DNA of 64,000 nucleotides from Porodaedalea pini (taxonomy: Eukaryota; Basidiomycota; Agaricomycetes; Hymenochaetales; Hymenochaetaceae), in NCBI GenBank assembly GCA_002794775.1, contig NBAY01000084.1:90555-154554 (forward strand). The letters are read 5' to 3'. The position numbers and the translations under genes are program-made. The notes beneath the pieces were generated by a model. It had not been told where the DNA came from, did not search any database, and worked only from the letters and a program-made list of their open reading frames with translations. Every line of letters begins with the position of its first letter. Position 1 is the first letter of the stretch. This document shows, in pieces, positions 56,041-64,000 of this stretch.

Positions 56041-57737
56041 GGCCCGGCATATTAGCGCACTGCCAGTAGCAGTGATTCAGATGTCTAGAGCAGAACTAGG
56101 GAACACTTCATAGATCACAAAGCCCCTATGCCAAAATGAGTATGCATTTTGCCTGATGATCAAAGCGGCATTCAATGCTATAGTTTCTAGTGCAACTTGA
56201 AGTCTCTGTCCTCCAAGTCTTATTACGAAACTCATCTCGGCTCATACCCTTCACTAACTCCTCACCTTTGGTGAGATCACATATGTTCCCTCCTCTACTC
56301 CGCAAATGACACAATTACCAAGCGACATGAGCAGACAGAAGACATCGGAGCATTTTGAACCTCATGTGTGATATCCTTGCCGCATGAATGGAAGTATCTA
56401 AGATGCGGCAAGCTCCATATGAGCTGACCTTCTGAGCGACTTCTTTGGAAAATGCAATACAACATGAGAAAGAGGCGAGGACGGAGAAGGACGAGAAGAA
56501 GAATAAGAAATAATGAACGCGAGTCGGGAACAAGAGTAGTGTAAAGCAAAAGGATGCAGAAATAATTGCAGGAATGATGAGACCGTGGCTCATTCCGCAT
56601 TCCGTGACAGTAGCACGTCACTACAAACTTGAAGCATGTGTAGTTTACCTGTTCATTTGAGTTCTATTCACTAATTCATGACAATCCGAGTCAAGACGAT
56701 GGATGAGAAGATAAGTCTGTTGTACGCTAACAGAAAGCGTTAGGCTTCTTCCTTGTCCGAGTCGTGTAGCCCTATGCTGATTACGAACACTTAGAGTTGG
56801 AGTTAGGGTAGCTTCCAATATTAAAGGCATGCCTGTTGCATCGGAGTTGCTTGAGATAACACGAAGGAAGTATTGCTGCTCTACCACTTTCCTGTACTAG
56901 CAGTAGTCATTTGACATGGGACAGAGGCGTGTATGTTATCATCCTTCTTCTCGTCAAGAATTTGACTAACTTGTCAACAGGATTCTTTGCCAAATCACCT
57001 GGTCGGAGAATCTCTTGCACTAAACGATGCCGCTTTGCATCTTGGTTTCACTGTTCATGGGGAAAGGGCGTTTCGGTACTTGTTAACTCAATGTCGATGA
57101 GCGCTTGAAGTTTGTATTCCGTTTGATCTGGCGGTGCATATCATCCATTAGGTGAGTATGGAAAACGTAAATTGCTCTTCATGTAGCGTATCTGGCTCTT
57201 CATGTAGCGTATCTGGCTCGTGCACTAAGTTCAAGTTTCAGAAGGCTCGATGGAGTCCGTGCAGACCCATCATGAATGCACATGCACAGTAGATGTTGGA
57301 GCAGAGGCAGACACGTTGTAGTGAAATGCGTCACAAAGGATGGAGTCATGAAACCTATGAGCAAGCAGGTGACCACTCTAACTTTGTCCCTATTTCAATA
57401 CCAGCGCTTTTGATACTATGGAAGCATGGACTGCAGGCAACGCGCTGGATTTCGCGATAAAAGGTATGGGCGTCTCACTTCTCACAAATGACTGCAAGAG
57501 CAGTTTTACCAGTGTTTTATCCGTCGATATGAAAGAGGCCTTGACTCTGTTGATATATGAATCTCGGCAGTGAGTAGCTTCTTCGGGGTTTTCATTCCTG
57601 CCGTGTCTCTCGCATTTCTTCTGAAAGTGTCTAAGGTTGATTGATGATGAAGAATACACCTGGTCTACTTTGTCCGAAAGGTTCGAGACGGGTTATTATG
57701 TAGATAAACACACTTATAATTCACCTCATCGTCTATG
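56041..57737. other. No confident gene; one 21 bp tandem repeat
   Basis: Promoter side of the large gene. gctcttcatgtagcgtatctg occurs twice in tandem at 57174-57215. A plus-strand frame around 57,411-57,570 and the opposing minus-strand frame 57659-57390 both look weakly coding, and I cannot choose between them. Confidence 0.4.
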
Positions 57738-58061
57738 CTATGTACATAGGTGATTCTCATATGCCTCATGGTCGTGTCCGATGCTAGGCGAACCACGTAT
57801 TCCAAGTTCTGGATTTTGCATAGTCTTGACGCAGTCGACTTGGAAATTAGCATGGCGTTGAATCGTAATGCGGGCAGGATCCCAAACGTAACGGAGAGGA
57901 GTATCAGCCTGCCTGAATGGGTCCCGGAGATCTGGGAAGTTGCAGTCCAGGGTCTGAAAGAGCCCGGACGCTGCGGTGGTCAGAAATGCTGTCAGTAATG
58001 CGACACACTTAAGGTGCGGCGATAAAAAAAAACCTAAGAGCATGTCAGGTGAATCTTCAAT
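57738..58061 (-). CDS. Possible N-terminal exon of a secreted or membrane protein
   Basis: Reads from MLLGFFLSPHLKCVALLTAF (a signal-like hydrophobic start) into TLDCNFPDLRDPFRQADTPL and RYVWDPARITIQRHANFQVD. The sequence looks natural and composition is protein-like, but I cannot find joined downstream exons. Family unknown. Confidence 0.25.
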   Translation of the reverse strand: MEDSPDMLLGFFLSPHLKCVALLTAFLTTAASGLFQTLDCNFPDLRDPFRQADTPLRYVWDPARITIQRHANFQVDCVKTMQNPELGIRGSPSIGHDHEAYENHLCT

Positions 58062-58099
58062 CATCTGATTCGCACCAACTGAGCGTCCGTCCATCTTCT

Positions 58100-59420
58100 G
58101 AGTCGGTCAATCAATGATACTGCCTTCTCAAGTATTCTATCGGTCACAGTAGAACAAGGAAAGTACATCAGTCGGCATATTCTTGTCGGCCTCTTGAAGT
58201 GGAGTGGTGCACGCCGAAAGGACCATTTTTATTTGGCATTCGTGATCCATCCAAACACCACATGAGAATGGATACTTAAGAATGCATTAGAAGACTGAAC
58301 CATTCTCTGTCCAGATGCAGCGCAACAGTTCTTCCCTTCCCTTGTGTCAGCAGCCTTCTTTACCTTCCGCAACTTCAGCATGTCGAGCCCTGTGCTTGGT
58401 CCTGTCACGCCAAAGCAAGTGCACTCTGCACTAGCATTATTTTTAGCAAATAATGAGCCCTCTGTTCGATGGAAGCGGAGCGCAGTAGTGGTACAGATGC
58501 GTATACACTGTGATACATAATATTTGAAGGATGAGAATTCCCCATTGATTGTAAGAAGCTCACTTTATGTGGACTGTTTGGCAGCCTGCTATTCCTGCTC
58601 CACACCCAGAATCCGAGCATGATAGTTGTCTCGGAGATACCAAGCTCACTACCACTATGTTCACTTGGAATAGTGAAGGCCATCTGTGAAGTATAACCTG
58701 AGAAGAACATAGCTTATGCATATACCAAGATATCCTGCCTAGCGGGATCTCGGTGAAGGTCTCCAACACATCCATATTTTCTGTAAGGGGTCGATAAAGG
58801 TTGATCTACCATGGGGGAAATCTTAATAAAACTCATACCTGTCATTCTATGTATAGTATTCATCCGGAAACTCTTCGCAAATTTTCTGTGCCGAGTCTCA
58901 CATCTTGTTCTACATATGAGAAAGACCAGATGTGCTCATTCCACTGAATGTTCGAGCGCGGCATCGCTGAGTAGTCGGACTACAATATATCTGACTCTCT
59001 AATCCATATGTCACGGGGAAAGTTGACGAAGTTTCAGCGTTCTTGAGGACCGTCGAGAACAATAATATTGTCCATTCAGGTCACGATTTAGGAGTGGATG
59101 CGCCACATGCCGGTGTGACACTGTTCAAAGGACTGATTTGTGTGACATCCGGCCTACTTTCTTCTCACCTTCAAAAACAAATTCCACACACTTACAGGTT
59201 TGAAAAAGTTACAGCTTATACTAATCATAATATACTTTCATGTATTTATATAGACTTGAGAAAATTGCGTGCCCAGATATTGCGGACAGAGTCAAAGTTA
59301 CTGTTTAAAGGACGCATCTTTGACTGTAATGGCACGTGATATATTCGATGGATCCGATGACGGTGGCACGTCATCGGATCCATCCTATGAACTTTGGTAA
59401 TAGAAAGGCCATGTTGCGGG
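58100..59420. other. No supported gene; hairpin at 59347-59384
   Basis: Short frames at 58405-58775 (minus) lack support. A perfect inverted repeat of 16 bp arms (gatggatccgatgacg / cgtcatcggatccatc) with a 6 nt loop stands about 40 bp before the duplicated tyrosinase segment begins. Confidence 0.5.
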
Positions 59421-60640
59421 TAATCCTTCCACCAACTGTACGTTCCCCCCGCACACTGCATCTAGTGTCTTTACCTCCTTCATCTTATCCTCATCCTTAA
59501 ATTTGCGGCGCTCACCTTTACTTGCACTGCAGCCGGCCAGAAGGAAGCTATGCCCAAAGATTCTGATGGCTCGGGCCCACTCTACCCTAATGACGATTAC
59601 CACGATTGGGTCGTGAACGCCTCAGTCAATCCCCACCAGTTTGCGAGAAGCGCGTACATTCACATCTTCCTCTGTAAAACCGTCCCGTCGGGGGATTGGA
59701 CGCATGCACCGGAGCTGGTTGGTGACGTTGCCGTCTTCAAAAGCGCCACTGGCCAGGGTAACCAACGCGAGCCTGCGGGCGAGACAATCTCTGGACAAGT
59801 TACTCTCACAAGTAGGACTTTCCCCTTTGACGTGTCTTTTCTGAGTCGGTGCTGAACCGACTGATAATGTTTATAGGTGCATTGTTGGAAAAAAAGAAGG
59901 ATCTCAACAATGAAGAGGACATGATTGCGTACCTTAAGACGCATTTGCACTGGCGTTGCGAGCTTGTATGTTTCCTCTCCTCTCCCTTCTCGCCACTCCT
60001 TTCCAAAAGGCCTGATCACGTTGCTAGGTTGATGGCACGAAGGTACCCCTAGAGAATGTCTCATCGCTTCAAGTGCGTGTCTGCTCGGCGCCGGTCTCCG
60101 TGGGCCGGAACAGAGGCGAATTTCCGAAGCGTGGAAAGTTCAAAACCCACCCCTCAGTTACGCGCGGTCGGGTGGGTGGTTATAGTTTGGAGAACGAATA
60201 GGGTGGCGAGCAGTAATTGTCACCAAGAATCTGTCATTTGCATCCCGATCGCAAGATCTTAAGTAGTTATCCATTCCATCTGTGTACTATATGAATTGCG
60301 CCTCTTTAACTGTACTAGGAAGGGGCCTCAGAATGCCCTACAGATGAATTATGATGTTTCTTGTTATGAATGTCCGTTGTATGTTGAATGGACTCCGAAA
60401 GTGATTGCTGTGTGAAACCAGAGCTCAATTGTTTCAACAAATCAACTTAAGCTTGTGGACACAGCTATTGTCTATTTGAAACGAAAGTTGGTGAAGAGCG
60501 ACGTGGCCGTAGATGCAGTCCAAAACTTTTACGAATCAATGAACGATGCATGGAATCCAACAAAGTAAAAAGCGGGAGAAAATAAGGCAGGCTCAAGAAA
60601 GCGGACTGAGAACAAATAATGCGGGATACTAGAGGCGGAA
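59420..60640. repeat. Segmental duplication, copy C (inverted relative to 15650-16790)
   Basis: The tyrosinase 3' exons with introns, the intergenic spacer and the tail of the convergent membrane-protein gene are all present in reverse orientation. The matching spacer includes agcattctgaggc/gcctcagaatgc and the region around ttgtttcaacaaatc. Divergence is greater than between copies A and B, so this duplication is older. Confidence 0.75.
59533..60201 (+). pseudogene. Tyrosinase copy C: last three exons only
   Basis: Exons 59533-59811, 59877-59965 and 60028-60201 correspond to exons 7-9 of copy B and stay open to a TAG. The first reads LYPNDDYHDWVVNASVNPHQ and has an extra stretch of about 13 residues (QKEAMPKDSDGS) near its start. 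The catalytic part with all six Cu ligands is absent; homology stops at about 59,420, within the 3' edge of exon 6. Reading frames are intact despite the truncation, so a short protein consisting of the C-terminal lid domain is conceivable, but there is no evidence for a promoter. Confidence 0.8.
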
Positions 60641-61028
60641 CGAAAGAGACGAGACGCCGACGAAGACTATCGCTATACTCAATAGATATGCGGGAACCAA
60701 GACCACGTCCAGTTTGTGTCCGAGTCAGCAAGTTCCAAAATGAGTAGCCGACGAGAATGAATAGGATGATTCTCGCGCAAAATTGAATGAAGCACGAAAA
60801 CAACGAAGAAACAACTAGACACTTGTCAAGTCGATCCGAATTGGAGCCAGTCAAACCTATGAACGCGTAGGACAGCGACACGAACATGGGAGCGACAAAT
60901 TGTGCGACACAGCATATACGCCAAAGCAGCTGACCATTGCTATTGGCGAACGTCGCATTCCACGAGGGCGAAGTGAATAGCCTCAATGACGGTTCCGATG
61001 CACCCACTGGCGATAGTGATAGTCGGAA
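60465..61028 (-). pseudogene. C-terminal exons of a membrane protein, 5' part lost at palindrome
   Basis: The frame begins after a good acceptor (CCCGCCAG, 61029-61036). It reads FRLSLSPVGASEPSLRLFTS, NATFANSNGQLLWRICCVAQ and FVAPMFVSLSYAFIGLTG, with another hydrophobic stretch CLVVSSLFSCFIQFCARIIL. The blocks are those of the C-terminal end of an uncharacterised Agaricomycete multi-pass protein. The apparent upstream Met (MKKAV, 61094) lies in the arm of the palindrome and is not a real start. The same tail occurs at 15645-15754. Confidence 0.5.
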
Positions 61029-61078
61029 CTGGCGGGAGAATACACAGTTAGCATGACACAAAAGAGCGTATGCATGGC

Positions 61079-61933
61079 TTACAGCCTTTTTCATAAGTCC
61101 TGCGACACGTGCATGTCACGTGAAGTGAGCCGCGTCAGAGCCAAAGTGTCGAAAAATTAGAATGAATGCCTATTTTCTCTGTGAATTCTGCACAGTACCT
61201 GTTCATTAAGTACTCAAAAAAAAGGCACGGTTCTCAGGAGAAGAAATAAGTAAAATAGGGAGCAATAAATTGACTGTGTAGGTGGGTGGAGATCAAACAA
61301 GTGCAGCTGGTCTGTTCTCTCACCCATTTCCACTGAGATTCAAAAATTATGGCTCCCCTACATCTACCTATAAAATTCTTTCCTGTGTCTTTAAATTAAG
61401 TATATGACTATATCAACATCTCCTGAAAGTTTGAAGCCAATCCATTCAGTATTCATGGTGCAGCAGCAAGATTTGTGTTCCACTTCAAGCTCTTTCCACC
61501 CTCCTTTTCTCACAACAGGTCTTGCAGAGTAGAACACAAATCTTGCTGCTGGACCATGAATACTGGATGGATTGGCTTCAAACTTTCAGGAGATGTTGAT
61601 ATAGTCATATACTTAATTTAAAGACACAGGAAAGAATTTTATAGATAGATGTAGGGGAGCCATAATTTTTGAATCTCAGTGGAAATGGGTGAGAGAACAG
61701 ACCAACTGCACTTGTTTGATCTCCACCCACCTACACAGTCAATTTATTGCTCCCTATTTTACTTATTTCTTCTCCTGAGAACCGTGCCTTTTTTTTGAGT
61801 ACTTAATGAACAGGTACTGTGCAGAATTCACAGAGAAAATAGGCATTCATTCTAATTTTTCGACACTTTGGCTCTGACGCGGCTCATTTCACGTGACATG
61901 CACGTGTCGCAGGACTTATGAAAAAGGCTGTAA
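61079..61933. mobile_element. 855 bp near-perfect palindrome (foldback element or inverted duplication)
   Basis: Left arm 61079-61480 and right arm 61532-61933, 402 bp each, are reverse complements without a single length difference and with only about five to ten mismatches that I can see. They surround a 51 bp centre. The ends read ttacagcc...ggctgtaa, so the element could lie between TA dinucleotides like a mariner-type target. No coding frame is seen in the arms. The transcript would form a 400 bp hairpin RNA. Confidence 0.85.
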
Positions 61934-62900
61934 CGTATATACTTAGTCCGTTTGCACCACCCCAGTCTCTGTTACTCGGTGTCACAAAATAAAACATTAG
62001 ATACATACGATGCATTATATACGACATCTTCAGCACGCTCGCACTCGCACACCCATCCTACCTCCAAGCCGTCCCCGTCACACAGTACACACACTTTGAC
62101 TCGAAGAGCGTTGAACCCCTCGAATTCATCGAAGTATGTCACGTAGGAGGCATTGGCGCTCGCTACCCCACACTCGACAGACTGCCTATGATCCCCGGCG
62201 TCAAGGTATGCAATCACGGTGCCCAGCACTTGATGGAGCGACGATGATGCCTTGTGTCGATAAACGCTATCCAAGTCCCAGAGAAGAGCAAGGCAATGCT
62301 GCAATGCGTAAAGAGAGACGATGTTGCAGTCAACGAGAGTACACGTCGTCTGGCTTCCGAGCGTTCTCTTGTGCGCTGAACAGTGCAGAGAGGAACATCT
62401 GAATGAGATTCAGCGTCTCTCCTGGGAAGAGGACACTTCGGGCCCATTCTGAGTGGGAGAAAGCTCACTGAAGGTTGCAGCCAGCACACCGGCTCGTGCA
62501 GCGTGCTCGACCCTTGCTGAAAAATCTTCCTGCGAGTGCTGTATAGACTGTTCAGTGCCTTTTAATGAGTAGAAGTGCATCCAGATCCACGCTTATCATG
62601 GGCGGCATTGCTGAGGGGAGGGGATGGTGACGGTAAGACTGTAAGAGAGCAAGAGAGGCGGCAACGTGCGAGTCACGTCGATGAGTTCGTCTGTTTTTGT
62701 ATACAATATGATTCTAATAGTATCGACCAAGGCTCAGAGTTACGCTCATTCCTGAAACTACTATGCGTGTGTAAATGTAGCTTTAGAAATATGTTCAAAA
62801 CAAGTCTGCAAGAAACGAGAAGCAAGCAACATCGAACATGATTTACGTACGAAGAAAGAAAGTGCATGCATCAGGAAGAACCTCCCTGGCGGAAAATAGC
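61934..62900. other. No supported gene
   Basis: Frames at 61972-62304 (minus) and 62136-62402 (plus) overlap antisense to each other; none shows a domain. Possibly a decayed coding sequence. Confidence 0.45.
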
Positions 62901-62909
62901 GGAATCGCC

Positions 62910-62948
62910 GGAATCAGCCGGAATTTCTGAGTGATTCCGGCTGATTCC
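62910..62948. repeat. Perfect 15 bp inverted repeat
   Basis: ggaatcagccggaat and attccggctgattcc around a 9 nt loop, at the left edge of a stretch rich in attcc motifs. Confidence 0.7.
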
Positions 62949-63029
62949 ATACTGGTAGATTCTATAAGGGTATTCCGTATTCCGTGGTATTCCATCATTT
63001 TTCACCTGTATTCTAGACTTTCTCTAGTA

Positions 63030-63135
63030 TTCTATGCCATTTATTCGTGCATTCCAGTAGTTTTTTGTCATTTATTTGTGCATTCTGATTTTTTTTTTCA
63101 TTAATATTGTTTATTTGTGTATTCCAAATTTTCTT
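63030..63135. repeat. Degenerate tandem repeat, about 35 bp unit
   Basis: Three diverged units carry the core tttatt(t/c)gtg(c/t)attc followed by a T-run, at about 63,038, 63,070 and 63,107. AT-rich and non-coding. Confidence 0.5.
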
Positions 63136-63229
63136 CAATATAAATTATGCTATTCCATACTCATTCTATACATGTCCATAGTTACTCAACCTACTTAACA
63201 AACAGGTCATGTAGCACACCAGGAAGATC

Positions 63230-63735
63230 ACCGTGAATAATAGCTACAATGCTGATCATAGATACGGTAGTCTCCAGTTCTGTGAGCACTATTGGCACCA
63301 GACTCAATGGTGGGTACTGCACCTGATTGAAGGGAATGGCACACAACTTTGTGCCTGTGGACAGCACATGTATATCTTGTGGTTCTGAGCTATGTAGAAT
63401 AGAATAATGGTCAGCTCACTTGCCTTAGCAAAGTGGAGGAAGGAGAGGAAACACTCACTTGCATCTACAGTGCTCCTTGATGTCATCTTTGCACACTTTC
63501 TCTTCACATCATGGAAGGACTGCAACTTGAGTGTTGGCATGACATCATCCCATTTGGTTACAACACACAGGTGAGACATGTACAGAGTGTACAAAGCCTT
63601 CATGTGCTCAAACATCTCCTGTTAGATAGTCTTAGGAAGTCCAGGTATAGTAGTCTCCAGTTCTGTGAGTGCTGTTGGCACCTTCAGGCCTGTATCACAT
63701 TGCACAGAAAGTGTTTGCTTCTTCTAGATGTCGAC
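63230..63735 (-). pseudogene. Decayed repeat-like ORF with duplicated block
   Basis: The stretch tagtctccagttctgtgag is present twice (about 63,269 and 63,650), encoding LTELETT on the minus strand in each. Between them the minus strand reads MFEHMKALYTLYMSHLCVVT then KWDDVMPTLKLQSFHDVKRK. This looks like eroded transposon coding sequence, family not recognised. Confidence 0.3.
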
Positions 63736-63749
63736 AGATCAAGTTCAAG

Positions 63750-64000
63750 TGTCAGGACTCGAACTTTTCCTTTCCTTTATTTATTTTTCCTTTTTATCAT
63801 TTCTTTTCCTTTAAAAGTCGCTCCTTTTCATTATAATTAATCATCTTTTCAATCATTTCCCACACTCCTTTCACATGACCTTCATTTGTTCCATTCCACT
63901 CCCTTTATGTAATCCTAGATAGTTGGGCAACCAGTTCTCATGAGGTGATCGCTGTATATAAGGAAGAGGAATCACATCTGAACACCTGTTCTGCTTTTCC
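63750..64000 (+). repeat. Third LTR, related to gypsy-1, truncated by window end
   Basis: Starts TGTCAGGACTCGAACTT, identical to the gypsy-1 LTR start, and stays recognisable but diverged. A TATATAAG box is followed 33 nt later by GTTCTGCTTTTCC, the same spacing and same self-primer as gypsy-1. Orientation is plus, so an element or solo LTR extends to the right. Confidence 0.85.

Noticed and set aside
61079..61094. ATG (MKKAV) as start of the membrane protein ending at 60465
   Set aside because: The first codons come from the palindrome arm. A good splice acceptor at 61029-61036 shows that the real exon begins at 61028.
62910..62948. Intrinsic terminator
   Set aside because: The hairpin is perfect, but this is a eukaryotic sequence and no transcribed gene ends there.

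Overview
The window reads as nuclear DNA of a filamentous basidiomycete, most likely an Agaricomycete. The genes are split by many 50-70 nt GT-AG introns. The families present are fungal: type-3 copper tyrosinase, a PHO80-like cyclin, a SMYD-like SET protein, a MARVEL four-helix protein, a GRGGxGN-motif (DUF3602/Par32-like) protein, a multi-finger C2H2 protein, and single-pass membrane proteins typical of mushroom genomes. Chromodomain-bearing Ty3/gypsy elements fit the same group. Coordinates of spliced genes below come from manual exon joining and rest on splice consensus and frame continuity.

Layout. 1-3,430: a tyrosinase gene cut by the window edge (minus strand) and decayed ORFs upstream of it. 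3,511-10,314: a small gene split by an intact 6.26 kb chromovirus (gypsy-1, minus orientation, identical LTRs, TSD GTCAC). 11,135-13,348: the GRGGxGN-motif gene. 13.7-15.3 kb: a disrupted paralogue of the 3 kb gene, with an unrelated small plus-strand gene lying inside it. 16,045-18,286: a complete nine-exon tyrosinase inside a direct segmental duplicate of 1-2,990; this copy also holds a 138 bp MITE. 22.8-23.4 kb: MARVEL gene. 26.2-27.3 kb: C2H2 gene. 29.5-30.7 kb: single-pass membrane protein. 32.6-36.1 kb: a patchwork of a dispersed repeat, a duplicate of the 3' end of the C2H2 gene, and an uninterrupted paralogue of the split gene. 36,150-43,132: a second chromovirus (gypsy-2, one reverse-transcriptase nonsense codon). 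44.3-47.7 kb: an unresolved low-complexity gene diverging from a damaged-looking cyclin gene. 49.0-50.2 kb: SET gene. 52.5-56.0 kb: a nine-exon gene for a protein of about 1,037 residues with two internal repeats and no family I can name. 59.4-61.9 kb: an inverted copy of the tyrosinase 3' end plus a neighbouring membrane-protein gene, ending in an 855 bp near-perfect palindrome. 63,750-64,000: the start of a third LTR related to gypsy-1.

How it fits together. The region is shaped mainly by duplication and transposition. Tyrosinase occurs three times (edge-truncated, complete, 3' exons only). The two full chromoviruses share three mechanistic signatures that can be read directly: a primer-binding site that is the exact complement of 11 nt inside their own LTR about 33-35 nt after a TATA box (Tf1/sushi-style self-priming), a -1 frameshift heptamer joining gag to pol, and a purine tract overlapping the end of pol. 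No bacterial-type operon, CRISPR array, rRNA or convincing complete tRNA is present.
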